Shown piece after piece: positions 45,241 to 54,545 of a DNA stretch of 64,000 bases; position 1 is the stretch's first letter; the number at the start of each line of letters is the position of its first letter. The translations under genes and the position numbers were made by a program. A model generated the notes under the pieces. It ran no database searches, had not been told where the DNA came from, and saw nothing but the letters and a program-made list of their open reading frames with translations. This DNA is from Palsa-1400 sp036501625. Lineage in GTDB: Bacteria > Verrucomicrobiota > Verrucomicrobiia > Limisphaerales > Palsa-1400. The DNA lies in NCBI GenBank assembly GCA_036501625.1, contig DASXZY010000061.1, forward strand, positions 1 to 64,000, written 5' to 3'.

Positions 45241-47164
45241 TCGTCTCGGTGGCGGCTTCTTTTATGTCATTGTCCTGGTTCAGATACTCAATTACGCGTG
45301 TCACCGATTCCGCCACAGTCAATTGATCCGTCGGCAATTCCATCTCAGGATGGCTGGGCGGTTCGTAGGGCGCGGAAATGCCGGTGAAGTCCTTGATTTG
45401 ATTGGCGCGCGCCTTGGCGTAGAGGCCTTTGGGATCGCGAGACTCACACACTTCCAGGGGCGCGTTGACATAGACTTCCACGAACTTTCCAGGTTCCATG
45501 ATCTGCCGCACCATTTCCCGATCGGACCGGTAAGGCGAAATGAACGCGGTAATGCAGATAATGCCGGCTTCAGCAAAGAGCTTTGCTGTTTCGCCGACGC
45601 GGCGGATGTTCTCCTTGCGGTCTTTGGGCGAAAAACCCAAATCGGAGCCAAGCCCGTGGCGCATATTATCACCGTCAAGCACATAGACATGCTGGCCGAG
45701 ATTGAACAATTCGCGTTCGAGATCGGTGGCGATGGTCGATTTGCCGGAGGCCGACAGGCCGGTCAGCCACACGACGCGGCCGCGATGACCGTTGCGCACG
45801 GTGCGCTGCTCGGCGGTGACTTTGCCCTGGCTCCAGAAGATATTATGGCTCTTTTGCAGGCTGTCCGCGGTGCGCCGGGGATAATTATCCGCCGCCACAA
45901 TGCCGCCGCCAGACACTTCAAACCCATCGACAATCACGAAACGCCCGGTTGGAATAATTTCCGCATGAACGTCGAAAGCGACGGGGCGCTTGGTGCGCAA
46001 ATGCAACTCAGCGACTTCGTTGCGGCCGACGAATGATTCGTCGCGCGCGATGGTTTCCAGCGTGGATGAATCGATCACGCGTTCGATGGAATCGATTTCG
46101 CATTCCACTTCCTGGGTGGCCAGTTTGAGCTTGTAGCTCTGGCCCTTGCGGAACGGGGCGCGCCCCAGCCAGAACAAGCGGACCTTGAACCGGCTCAATT
46201 CGTAGGGCGGGGCCGTCTCGAGGGCCGCGACCGCGCCGCGCTCGACGAAGATTTGCTCGGAGAGCGTGAAGCCGATGGATTCGCCCGCCTCGGCGCGGTC
46301 CGTTTCGGGAGCGCTCCAGCGTTCAATCGTCTTGACGGTGCTGACCTTGTTGGTCGGGGCGAAGACCAGGCGGTCGCCGACTTTGAGGACACCCGATTCA
46401 ATCCGGCCGGCCAGGATGCGCCGGTGGTCGAAGCGGTAAATGTCCTGGATGGGCACGCGCAACGGCTGATTGTTGACTGACTCAGCCAAACTAAAATCAT
46501 CGAGCGTTTCCAGGACCGTCGGCCCCTGCCACCACGGCATCTTCGCGCTGCGAGAGGCGATGTTGTCGCCAAATTTGGCCGCGATGGGAACGAAGCTTTT
46601 TGGCTCCACGCCGACCGTTTTAAGAAACGCGCGGTATTCGGCTTCGATCTGGTCGTAGCGCGCCTGGGAGTATCCCTGCAAATCCATTTTATTGACAAGG
46701 ACGACGATCTGGCGGATGCCCAGCAGGTTCAAAAGGTAGCCGTGCCGGCGCGATTGCTCCTGCACGCCTTCATTGGCGTCGATCAGCAGCAGGGCCGCCT
46801 CGGCGTTGGCCGCGCCTGTGATCATGTTCTTGAGGAATTCCTTGTGGCCGGGGGCGTCAATAATAACGTATTGGCGCTTCTTGGTGTGGAACCAGATTTG
46901 AGCGGTGTCGATGGTGATGTTCTGGTCGCGCTCAGATTGGAGGGCGTCCATCAAGTTAGCCCATTCAAACGGGACGCCGCGGCGGTCCGCGATGGCCTGC
47001 AATTGCTCGAGTTTGCCATCGGGGAGGGAGCCAGTATCGTGAAAAAGACGCCCGACGAAAGTCGATTTGCCATGATCGACATGGCCGACGATGACGATTT
47101 TGAGTTGCTCGGTGGGAGCTGAGGAAATATTTTGCATTTTAATGGTAGGATGAGTCTGGTTCAC
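45227..47164 (-). CDS. cysNC: Bifunctional sulfate adenylyltransferase subunit 1 / APS kinase
   Basis: This 645-residue CysN-CysC fusion (NodQ type) works with CysD to form APS from sulfate and ATP, driven by GTP hydrolysis, and then phosphorylates APS to PAPS. The CysN part has GHVDHGKS (about residues 27-34), DAPGH and NKMD GTPase motifs. The APS kinase part has P-loop GLSASGKST (about 478-486) and the DGDNMRHGL motif. The start is GTG at 47164, overlapping the cysD stop by 4 bases; ATG 47137 is an alternative. With two sulfotransferase genes upstream and no reductase, PAPS is most likely made for sulfation. Confidence 0.95.
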   Translation of the reverse strand: MNQTHPTIKMQNISSAPTEQLKIVIVGHVDHGKSTFVGRLFHDTGSLPDGKLEQLQAIADRRGVPFEWANLMDALQSERDQNITIDTAQIWFHTKKRQYVIIDAPGHKEFLKNMITGAANAEAALLLIDANEGVQEQSRRHGYLLNLLGIRQIVVLVNKMDLQGYSQARYDQIEAEYRAFLKTVGVEPKSFVPIAAKFGDNIASRSAKMPWWQGPTVLETLDDFSLAESVNNQPLRVPIQDIYRFDHRRILAGRIESGVLKVGDRLVFAPTNKVSTVKTIERWSAPETDRAEAGESIGFTLSEQIFVERGAVAALETAPPYELSRFKVRLFWLGRAPFRKGQSYKLKLATQEVECEIDSIERVIDSSTLETIARDESFVGRNEVAELHLRTKRPVAFDVHAEIIPTGRFVIVDGFEVSGGGIVAADNYPRRTADSLQKSHNIFWSQGKVTAEQRTVRNGHRGRVVWLTGLSASGKSTIATDLERELFNLGQHVYVLDGDNMRHGLGSDLGFSPKDRKENIRRVGETAKLFAEAGIICITAFISPYRSDREMVRQIMEPGKFVEVYVNAPLEVCESRDPKGLYAKARANQIKDFTGISAPYEPPSHPEMELPTDQLTVAESVTRVIEYLNQDNDIKEAATETSASH

Positions 47165-47973
47165 ATGTAGCCGTCGCGCCGCAATTTCTCGAAAGCGTCC
47201 TCGCTCTCCTTGTCCTGGGCGCGGCCGGAACGCTCGGCGGTGCGCGTCACGCGCAGTTCTTCGATGATTTCCCGCACGGTGCTGGCATTGGATTTAATGG
47301 GGAATGTGCAGGGGGCACAACCCAGGCTGCGATAACGCTCGCCCTTCTCATTGGCGAAATAAAGAGGGATGATGGGGATGTTCTCGCGCTCGATGTATTC
47401 CCAGATATTCAATTCCGTCCAGTGCAGAAGCGGATGAATGCGGATGTGGGTGCCCTTTTCGTAGTCCGTTTTAAACTGGTCCCACAATTCCGGCGGCTGG
47501 TCCTCGACGTTCCATTCCATGTTCTTGTCGCGCGGGCTGAAATAGCGCTCCTTGGCGCGGGTCGGCTCTTCATCGCGCCGCACGCCGACGATGACGCCGG
47601 TGTAATGGTGCTTGTCCAGGACCGCTTTGAGGGCGTCCTTTTTAAGGGTGCCGCAGCATTCGACGCGGGTGGAGCGGCCGTTGGGATAGGTCACACCGCT
47701 CTTGAGCACGGCTTCGTTGCCGCCGACGACCAATTGCAACTTCCATTTGGCCACCAGCGCATCGCGGTATTCGATCATGCTGGCGATTTTGTAGGTCGTA
47801 TCGACATGCACGAGCGGAAAGGGAACGTGGCCGAGAAAGGCCTTGCGCGCCAGCCAGAGCAGGACGGTTGAATCTTTGCCGATGCTCCAGAGCATGGCCA
47901 TGTTTTCAAACTTGTTGAAGGCCTCTCGCATTATGTAAATGCTCTGATTTTCCAACTTTGATAGATAATCCAT
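47161..47973 (-). CDS. cysD: Sulfate adenylyltransferase subunit 2
   Basis: This 270-residue PP-loop ATP pyrophosphatase is the catalytic small subunit of the CysDN ATP sulfurylase. The PP-loop SIGKDSTV, the VGVRRDEEPTRAKER segment and the C-terminal LGCAPCTFPI are characteristic of CysD and separate it from CysH PAPS reductases. It is followed directly by cysNC with a 4-base overlap and preceded by cysQ. Confidence 0.96.
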   Translation of the reverse strand: MDYLSKLENQSIYIMREAFNKFENMAMLWSIGKDSTVLLWLARKAFLGHVPFPLVHVDTTYKIASMIEYRDALVAKWKLQLVVGGNEAVLKSGVTYPNGRSTRVECCGTLKKDALKAVLDKHHYTGVIVGVRRDEEPTRAKERYFSPRDKNMEWNVEDQPPELWDQFKTDYEKGTHIRIHPLLHWTELNIWEYIERENIPIIPLYFANEKGERYRSLGCAPCTFPIKSNASTVREIIEELRVTRTAERSGRAQDKESEDAFEKLRRDGYM

Positions 47974-48012
47974 ATTTTCTTTCTTTTAACTATAGCTGAT
48001 TCCGCCGCGATT

Positions 48013-48816
48013 TCAGGCGGCGCCCTCCCGCAGAAGCGCTGGCCAATCCAACCGCGCGTCGCCGGTAGTGATAATGGCCGGATTTCTCAGTTCAGGCTTG
48101 CCATAGGCCAGCGGGCGGCCATCCAGAGTATAAACGCCCCCGCCGGCACATTCCACCACGCATTGCGCGGCCGCGGTATCCCACTCCATGGTCGGCAGGT
48201 CGCGCAAATATATATCGGCTTTGCCCTCGGCCACTAAACAGAATTTCAGCGAACTGCCCATGGACTTGAGCGTGGGCTGGTCAAGCCGGCTCAGCATGGT
48301 TTGCACGAGCGGACCCGCGTGATCCTTGCTGGCGACCACGCTGAGATTGCCTTCTGCGCGGCGGGTCGAGATGGGAACAGGCGGCTCGCCGCCGGACTGG
48401 CGCCAGGCGCCGGCGTTGCGAAGGCCGTAGTAGGACAAGTTCAGCGCAGGGGCATACACGACTCCCAGCACCGTGCGACCGCCTTCCATCAGGGCGATGT
48501 TGACCGTGAATTCGTTGGTTGCCTTGATAAATTCTTTGGTGCCATCCAAAGGATCGATGAGCCAGTAGCGGGAATTGGCATCGCCCGGTCCCTTGTGAGA
48601 TTCCTCGGATTCCTCCGATATCAGCGGGACGCCCGGCAGCAGAGGCAGCAGATGCTCCGCCAGGTAATTGTGCGAAGCCGCATCCGCCTCTGTCAGCGGC
48701 GAGGCGTCTTTTTTCAAGACGACGGAGGCGTTGCCGCCGTAGAATTTCATGATTCGCTGGCCGGCCTCGTGGGCGAGGCGGCAGCATTCGAGCAGAATTG
48801 TGTTTGATACTTCCAT
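48013..48816 (-). CDS. cysQ: 3'(2'),5'-bisphosphate nucleotidase
   Basis: This 267-residue inositol-monophosphatase-superfamily enzyme hydrolyses 3'-phosphoadenosine 5'-phosphate (PAP), the product left after PAPS-dependent sulfotransfer. The metal-binding motifs are SEES (EESEES), DPLDGTKEF and WDTAAAQ. Its place between the sugar-nucleotide epimerase and cysD fits a dedicated sulfation module, where PAP must be removed because it inhibits sulfotransferases. Confidence 0.92.
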   Translation of the reverse strand: MEVSNTILLECCRLAHEAGQRIMKFYGGNASVVLKKDASPLTEADAASHNYLAEHLLPLLPGVPLISEESEESHKGPGDANSRYWLIDPLDGTKEFIKATNEFTVNIALMEGGRTVLGVVYAPALNLSYYGLRNAGAWRQSGGEPPVPISTRRAEGNLSVVASKDHAGPLVQTMLSRLDQPTLKSMGSSLKFCLVAEGKADIYLRDLPTMEWDTAAAQCVVECAGGGVYTLDGRPLAYGKPELRNPAIITTGDARLDWPALLREGAA

Positions 48817-48824
48817 AAATTAGT

Positions 48825-49826
48825 TCACCTCGTGTTGGCCAGGTACCAGTCAAGCGCCTCGTCCAATCCCTGCTGGATGTCATACTTGGGTTTGTAGCCG
48901 AGCAGGCGGCAGGCTTTGCTGATGTCCGCATGAGAATGGCGAACGTCGCCCTCCCGGAAATCGCGGTAAACCGGCTTAAAATTCTTCAAGTGCGCGCAAC
49001 GGGGCAGCAGCCGCTCGCGCAACATTTCAAAAAGCTGGTTCAAAGTCGTGCGCTCGCTGACGGCCACGTTATAAACCTGGCCGAGCGCGACGGTTTTGGC
49101 GACCGTTCCCGCTTTCAGGTTGGCTTGGACGACATTGGCAATGTAGCAGAAATCGCGGCTCGTCTCTCCATCGCCGTTGATCTGCACCGGCTCCTCGCGG
49201 ATCATCGCGGCGATCCACTTGGGAATTACCGCCGCGTAGGCGCCCTCCGGGTCCTGGCGCGGGCCGAAGACATTGAAATAACGAAGGCCGATGGTTTCCA
49301 TTCCGTAACAACGCCCGAAGACGTCCGCGTAAATTTCGTTCATGGCCTTGGTGGCGGCGTAGGGAGAAAGCGGGCGGCCGATTTTGGTTTCGACCTTGGG
49401 CAGCCCTTCCTCGTCGCCATAAACGGCGCTGCTGGAGGCATAGACGAACCGCCGCGCTCCGGCTTCGCGCGCGGCTTCGAGCAGGTTGATGAAACCAGTC
49501 ACATTGCTGGCATGGGATTGAAGCGGTTCTTTCAACGAGCGGGGCACGGAACCTAATGCCGCCTGGTGCAGCACAATATCGGCGCCCTTGGCGGCGCGCC
49601 GGCAATCCTTCTCCACGCGAATGTCGCCTTGCACCATCTTGAAGCGCGACCATTGCCGTGCGGTGACTAATTTTTTGACCTGCGAAAGATTGTGACGGTG
49701 GCCGGTCGCGAAATTATCCAGGCCGGTCACGTGCTGATCATCTTTCAGCAATGTTTCGAGCAGGTTGGAGCCGATGAATCCGGCCGCGCCGGTGACGAGC
49801 CATCTTTTTTGAATATTGTGCAGCAT
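48825..49826 (-). CDS. wbpP: UDP-N-acetylglucosamine 4-epimerase (WbpP/TviC type)
   Basis: This 333-residue extended SDR has TGAAGFIGSN near the N-terminus, SSSAVYGD, the catalytic YAATK and a FNVFGPRQDPEGAYAAVIP stretch typical of the WbpP/WbgU/TviC group. That group interconverts UDP-GlcNAc and UDP-GalNAc or their uronic acids. The start at 49826 is chosen because a frame from 49928 would enter the preceding gene. Paired functionally with the dehydrogenase at 41671-42957. Confidence 0.88.
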   Translation of the reverse strand: MLHNIQKRWLVTGAAGFIGSNLLETLLKDDQHVTGLDNFATGHRHNLSQVKKLVTARQWSRFKMVQGDIRVEKDCRRAAKGADIVLHQAALGSVPRSLKEPLQSHASNVTGFINLLEAAREAGARRFVYASSSAVYGDEEGLPKVETKIGRPLSPYAATKAMNEIYADVFGRCYGMETIGLRYFNVFGPRQDPEGAYAAVIPKWIAAMIREEPVQINGDGETSRDFCYIANVVQANLKAGTVAKTVALGQVYNVAVSERTTLNQLFEMLRERLLPRCAHLKNFKPVYRDFREGDVRHSHADISKACRLLGYKPKYDIQQGLDEALDWYLANTR

Positions 49827-49864
49827 GATGATTTTCGATGAGGTGGAGCAGCCGCGCGGTTGCT

Positions 49865-51646
49865 TCAAGACGCGGTTTTGCGCAAAAAGGCCCGCAGGGG
49901 GCTGACGTAATTGTCTCGTATCTCGCAAAGATGCCGGCGGGCAAAGACCTTCACCCGATATGAAAATGTTCCGAATCGAAGCCCGGCGCCGGACGGCACG
50001 GCGGGCGCTGAGACGCTGATTTCGAGGGCCTGTCCCGGCGCTAATTCAACGTGAACGCAAAAACCGTCTTCCGTTCGTTCCGGCTCGGCCTCTTTGCCGT
50101 TCAGGGTTACGGAGGGCAAAGCAGCATTCGGGTTCCACGCTTTGGAAAGAACGAAGCGGCGCCTTTCAGCGCTCTCATTTTCAATGGCCGCCTGATGGCC
50201 GTAAAACCGCACGCCTGCGGAACCGTCGGCATTCTGCCGCCAACGGCAGGCGCGCCGGATGATGGCTTCGAGGCCGCGCCATTGAAGATTCGGGCTGACC
50301 TGATTGACCTGGCCGATGAAAGCCTGGAGGTCCTTGTAGCCATTTTTAAAGTAATCATGGTGCTGAACGATGAGAGCGGGCTTGCCCAGGAGCAAGTCCA
50401 ACGCGAACTCAGCGGCGCCATCCGGATAGTGGCGGATAAAAAGCGGAAAGCCGCCATAACTAAGGACCGCTGGCTCCATCAGGTCCCGGACGCGAAGCGC
50501 CTTGGGCGGGTTTTCGGCGGAAAACGGCGTGCTATTGACAGCCGCCAGATAACCGGCGTCTTTCAGCGCGGCCATCCCCGCCGAAGAGAAAACGCCCTGC
50601 GGAAAGACCATGACATTGTCGCAAGGCAGGCCGGTCAATTTCTGGTGGCGGGCCATCCGGCCTTGCGCCACGGAAGCCTTGGCCAGAAGTGATGATCCAT
50701 CCTCGCCGCCGAATTCATGCCTGGTGTGGTCGCACCCGTGAACGCTCAGGGTGAGCCGCGACGAATTGCGATGGAAAAGTTCCACCGTCTGCCGGTCGCT
50801 GCGATCGCAGTTCCACGGAATGAACGCCACGCTCATGGAGAAAGCCCTTTGCTTCATGGCTTCCAGCAACGCCGTATAACGCAGAAAACCGTGGCGTTTG
50901 CGCAGCAAAGGATCATCCACAATAAAGCAAGCCTCTTTGTGGGTTCCATGCCAGCAACGATCCCCGAAAGCATGGCGCAGAAACCACAGGGCGGGCGCCA
51001 GCCGCGAAAAGTAATCCAGCAACCGCGCGCCCTGTTCAAAGCTTTCATCGATATCGACAATGTGGCGGCTGCCCGCCAGCAAGGTGAAGGCTGAGCCGTT
51101 GTGAACACCCGCCACAGAGGGGCGCCCTCCGATTTGAACGTACTCCGACACCCGCCCCGCGCCAGCGGCTCTGTCAAATACCACATCATCCTCGCGATTG
51201 ACGGGGCCGAAAACCAGGCCGGACAATTCGCCGCAAAATGCCCGCGCGTCGGCGCTAACCGCGTATTGGGCGTCCGGCTTTTGACAGGATTGGACGCTTT
51301 CAAGAGCGCCGCCGCTTAGGGCCGATGCCCATTGTGCATGGGATGAGCCGGGTTCAAAGCCATAGACGAACAGTTGTTTCGGAACGCCGCCTCGGAGGAT
51401 TTCCGGGCATTGGCAAAGTGCGCGGGCGCTGACTGCCACGCATTCGCCGGCGCCGGCGGCATTTCCGAATTCCGCCATCCGCGCGCCGCGCGCTGGCACA
51501 CCCATGAACGCCGCCAGCTTGATCAAGTTGAGGTCCGAGGCCTCCGGCTTTTCCGCATGCAGCACGGATAATCCTTCAACTGCGGTAGTGGAGGGCATAG
51601 CCCGTTCCCAAGCCATTGTTTGCTGACTTCTCATCATCAAGGACAC
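49865..51646 (-). CDS. Atypical polysaccharide-deacetylase-like protein with extra flanking domains
   Basis: This is a 593-residue protein with no signal peptide. The middle (about residues 235-450) resembles a NodB/DUF2334-type carbohydrate esterase barrel. An Asp pair occurs in FIVDDPLL and a His-rich motif in VHGCDHTRHE, where the usual His-Ser/Thr-x-x-His spacing is kept but Ser/Thr is Gly. The N-terminal 230 residues and the C-terminal 100, which look beta-rich, match no family I recognise. The start is uncertain: GTG 51646 or ATG 51637. It follows the acyl carrier protein gene by 10 bases. Enzymatic activity is not proven by the motifs. Confidence 0.65.
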   Translation of the reverse strand: MSLMMRSQQTMAWERAMPSTTAVEGLSVLHAEKPEASDLNLIKLAAFMGVPARGARMAEFGNAAGAGECVAVSARALCQCPEILRGGVPKQLFVYGFEPGSSHAQWASALSGGALESVQSCQKPDAQYAVSADARAFCGELSGLVFGPVNREDDVVFDRAAGAGRVSEYVQIGGRPSVAGVHNGSAFTLLAGSRHIVDIDESFEQGARLLDYFSRLAPALWFLRHAFGDRCWHGTHKEACFIVDDPLLRKRHGFLRYTALLEAMKQRAFSMSVAFIPWNCDRSDRQTVELFHRNSSRLTLSVHGCDHTRHEFGGEDGSSLLAKASVAQGRMARHQKLTGLPCDNVMVFPQGVFSSAGMAALKDAGYLAAVNSTPFSAENPPKALRVRDLMEPAVLSYGGFPLFIRHYPDGAAEFALDLLLGKPALIVQHHDYFKNGYKDLQAFIGQVNQVSPNLQWRGLEAIIRRACRWRQNADGSAGVRFYGHQAAIENESAERRRFVLSKAWNPNAALPSVTLNGKEAEPERTEDGFCVHVELAPGQALEISVSAPAVPSGAGLRFGTFSYRVKVFARRHLCEIRDNYVSPLRAFLRKTAS

Positions 51647-51656
51647 TGCGGGGATA

Positions 51657-51956
51657 TCAAACGGCGAGCAACTTCTTTGATTGCGCGATGCGGGTCAGAG
51701 CTTGATAAAGGTCCGCAATGGTGTGCGGCTGCGCGCCGGCGGCGAGTCCGTCGGACAGATTAACCTGGCGCCCGAATTCCTTTTCGAATCCTTCTTCCAG
51801 CGCGACAACCAGATTGATGAACCCCATGGAATCCAGCAACCCATCCTGGCCCAGCAAGACGGTGGCCGGGTCTTTGGATACTTCTCCGCCGGCGGGCATC
51901 AATTCATTGAGGCGATCGATGGCTCCATCGACCACATTCCTTACTTTGTCATCCAT
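51657..51956 (-). CDS. Acyl carrier protein
   Basis: This is a 99-residue acyl/peptidyl carrier domain. The phosphopantetheine attachment site is Ser43 in LLDSMGFINLV, preceded by a Gly-Leu-Leu loop and followed by the helical EEGFEKEFG segment. It lacks the highly acidic helix II of the fatty-acid AcpP, so it is more likely a specialised carrier. FkbH-type enzymes load a glyceryl unit from 1,3-bisphosphoglycerate onto such carriers; one is encoded at 54542-56275, separated by the PQQ-propeller gene and the acyltransferase gene. Confidence 0.88.
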   Translation of the reverse strand: MDDKVRNVVDGAIDRLNELMPAGGEVSKDPATVLLGQDGLLDSMGFINLVVALEEGFEKEFGRQVNLSDGLAAGAQPHTIADLYQALTRIAQSKKLLAV

Positions 51957-51969
51957 ATTGTACTGCCTT

Positions 51970-53889
51970 CTATCGTTTGAGGCGGAAGAACATGTTGGTC
52001 GATCCGACTGGGACTGAGGCCACGTTGGCGCCGTTGGATTTCGTCACGGTGTTGGTCAAATTCAGCCAGGAATCGTTGCCTATATTCGTGGCGCCCTGAA
52101 GCGAGAATCCGGGGAAGTTGGTCACGGGCCATGATAATTGCATGTTGGTGTTGGCCAAAGTTCCAGCCAGGGGCGGCAGCGGAAAAAGTCCATAGACTCG
52201 AACAAAAAGATTCGTGGTCGGGACGTAAACCTTTCCATTGGCAACTGTCGGGGGGACCCATTTGGAGATGGAATCCTTGTTGGTCGTGTCCCACAGGTCT
52301 TCGCTGATATTCTCGGCGTTAAAAGCGTGCAACGTTCCCGAAGTGCCAGTGATTTTACCAGTGGCGATAGCCCAAACAATGCCAGTGTTGGCATTGGTGC
52401 CATTAGCAGACACCGAAAGCACGCCGCCTGCCGAGCCATCATTAGCAAAGAAATTGTTCAACGCCACGGGATTAGTGTCAAATTGGCCGCTGGTGGTGTC
52501 GAATTCGTATTGTTGCAGGTAAGGCTGGCTCGGCCCTTTCTGGGAAGGCCAAAGATACATGTAGGGGCCGCCGGGACCGTTCCACCAAGCCGGGCCGCCG
52601 TGCGGTATGAAGGAGTTGCTCGTGCCTAGGGATATATTCCAAGTTTGAACAATGTTAGTGTCGGCATTGCCTTGGCTGACGCCGCCCATGTTGTCGCGGT
52701 TGACGACATAGATCTGGCCTAACTTGCTCATGCACACCATCAGTGACGTGTTTGGAATCAATAGCATGCCGCCGGTGGCGAGGTCCTGGTCGGTTTGATT
52801 GAGGGCCGCCCAATTGTAGGGAGCGAAGTAACTTGCCACATTCAGAGTGGTCGTGCCCGGAGTTAGTTTAAGCGTGCATTCGCTAAAATTGACGGCTCCA
52901 TCGAAAACACCGTTGCCGGTCACCGCGTAAACATTGCCATCAGCATCCGCTGCCAGCCCGGTGCCGCTCATCCAAATGCCGCCTTGGCCGCCATTGGAGA
53001 AGCCGGTACTTGCCGTCGAAGTGTTGAAAACCAAGGGCGGCACAGTCAAATCGGCCGTGGAGTAACTAAGAACCCAGCCATGATACGGGCCGAAATCATC
53101 GAAAGAAGCCCACGCGATGTAAAGCATGCCGTTGACTAGAAGAAGTCCGGGCCGCTGAACCTGTTTAAAGGCGGAGAATTGAATGACACCGCCGACGGCC
53201 TCAATCGAAGTGCCCGGGCAACTCGCGGCGATGACCACGGGGCTGTTGGGCTGTTCGGCCCCGGTCGCGACGTTCAAAGCATGCAACCTCTGCACGAAAT
53301 TGGTTGTTGTCCCCGTGATTTCCTTGGTCATGGCCACCACGTACAAAGTGCCGGAAGAAGGGTCGATGACCGGCGTTCCCACGATGCCGAAGTTCTTGGT
53401 GAAGGCGACGTAAACGCAATGACAGGCGGCGTCAATGTCGGCCACTTGCGGCGGCATCACGTTGGATGCGGCATTGCTGGACAGGAAACTGACCTTCCAA
53501 TACAGATTGGGGGACTGGACATTGTCGGCGTCATACGCGTAAACGCTGTCGCTCGCGGTGACCACATAAACCAGGTTATGCTTCCCGGCTCCGGGGACAG
53601 CCACATTGGTCATGACCAGCGGCTGCGCGTAGATGACGTCGTCGATGGGAAGCGTGCCGACCGACCCAAAGGCGTTTTGATTGACGTTGTTGACGTTCAG
53701 GATGGTTTCCTGAAGATTCATTCCCGTCCGGTAGTTGTCATTGTGCTGGGTTAAAACGGCCACTTGGGCCGAAAGGACCTGAGCTAAAAGCAACAGCAGG
53801 ACGGACGGGACTCCAACCCGCAGGCGGTTAAATTGGGGGGTGAGTGGTTGTTGGCGCAGTTGTTGTGGGTGCTTGGGAAACCATTTCAT
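51970..53889 (-). CDS. Secreted PQQ-type beta-propeller repeat protein
   Basis: This is a 639-residue secreted protein with a signal region SVLLLLLAQVLSAQ. Repeated blade-like segments of the PQQ/quinoprotein propeller type follow (for example VYVVTASDSVYAYDADN, GTLYVVAMTK, GQIYVVNRDN, GKVYVPTTN). The C-terminal 60 residues (LSWPVTNFPGFSLQGATN to MFFRLKR) resemble the closing module of the giant repeat protein and the FN3 protein. The start at 53889 is chosen for the signal sequence; ATG 53936 is an in-frame alternative and the frame beyond it enters the acyltransferase gene. There is no sign of PQQ-binding catalytic residues; a structural or binding role is more likely. Confidence 0.75.
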   Translation of the reverse strand: MKWFPKHPQQLRQQPLTPQFNRLRVGVPSVLLLLLAQVLSAQVAVLTQHNDNYRTGMNLQETILNVNNVNQNAFGSVGTLPIDDVIYAQPLVMTNVAVPGAGKHNLVYVVTASDSVYAYDADNVQSPNLYWKVSFLSSNAASNVMPPQVADIDAACHCVYVAFTKNFGIVGTPVIDPSSGTLYVVAMTKEITGTTTNFVQRLHALNVATGAEQPNSPVVIAASCPGTSIEAVGGVIQFSAFKQVQRPGLLLVNGMLYIAWASFDDFGPYHGWVLSYSTADLTVPPLVFNTSTASTGFSNGGQGGIWMSGTGLAADADGNVYAVTGNGVFDGAVNFSECTLKLTPGTTTLNVASYFAPYNWAALNQTDQDLATGGMLLIPNTSLMVCMSKLGQIYVVNRDNMGGVSQGNADTNIVQTWNISLGTSNSFIPHGGPAWWNGPGGPYMYLWPSQKGPSQPYLQQYEFDTTSGQFDTNPVALNNFFANDGSAGGVLSVSANGTNANTGIVWAIATGKITGTSGTLHAFNAENISEDLWDTTNKDSISKWVPPTVANGKVYVPTTNLFVRVYGLFPLPPLAGTLANTNMQLSWPVTNFPGFSLQGATNIGNDSWLNLTNTVTKSNGANVASVPVGSTNMFFRLKR

Positions 53890-54044
53890 AGCAGAATGCT
53901 TATCGCTCAAAGTCACGGATCGGTTTTTGGTTTTCATTCTTTGGCCAGTGCGCACAATTTCCGTGCCTAGCACCTGCCATGCAGTAAAATCGTGGGGACA
54001 ATCGCACAATTGGAACTTCATGTCCAGTCTTTTCGAGGAAAATT

Positions 54045-54545
54045 TCATGGCTTCTTTGGACCTCGCCGCAGAGGCTCCAGCCCCCGGATAAAGTCCTCCA
54101 TTTCGTTGGCTTTGGGCAGCGGCACGCGCGCCATGGCCACGATCTTGCCGAATTCGCCGGAGACGAAGGCATGGGCAGGCACATCCTTGGTAATGACGCA
54201 CCCGCCGCCAATGACCGCCCCCTCGCCGATTCTCAACACTTTGCCGCCCGAGGTGACCAGCACCGTGTGAGGGCCGATATAGCAATCTTTTTCCAAAATA
54301 ATCCGGCCCGGCCCCCGGGTGTGCGCCAGGATGGTTGCCCGGATGCTAATTTGAACGCCATCCTGGATTTCCACCCGCTCCGGGTATTCATTTTCCAAAT
54401 AAACTTCATCCCCGATAAAAACGTTGTTGCCGATTTTCACGCCGCGCAACCGATGCAGGAATGGCCGCACGCTCATCGAGCCGGGTGCGAATCTGGCCGC
54501 CAAATGCAAGGTCCGCCCAAATAATTGTCTGATGGGGTTGCTCAC
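54045..54545 (-). CDS. Left-handed beta-helix (hexapeptide) acyltransferase
   Basis: This 166-residue protein is of the WbbJ/LacA type. Hexapeptide repeats are evident (IGNNVFIGDEVYL, VQISIRATILA, IGEGAVIGGGCVI) and the C-terminal KDVPAHAFVSG segment is typical. Such enzymes transfer acetyl or other acyl groups to sugars. The start is GTG at 54545, overlapping the FkbH stop as GTGA; a frame reaching 54968 runs antiphase through FkbH and is rejected. Tight coupling to FkbH suggests it may transfer the glyceryl group from the carrier protein to the glycan, but ordinary O-acetylation is the alternative. Confidence 0.85.
   Translation of the reverse strand: MSNPIRQLFGRTLHLAARFAPGSMSVRPFLHRLRGVKIGNNVFIGDEVYLENEYPERVEIQDGVQISIRATILAHTRGPGRIILEKDCYIGPHTVLVTSGGKVLRIGEGAVIGGGCVITKDVPAHAFVSGEFGKIVAMARVPLPKANEMEDFIRGLEPLRRGPKKP

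Noticed and set aside
47161..47973. A PAPS reductase (CysH) reading of the PP-loop protein
   Set aside because: SIGKDSTV, the RRDEEPTRAKER segment and adjacency to CysNC identify CysD; the ECGLH-type Cys motif at the C-terminus of CysH is absent.
53890..54285. N-terminal extension of the PQQ-propeller protein
   Set aside because: It overlaps the acyltransferase gene and would bury the signal peptide that begins after 53889.
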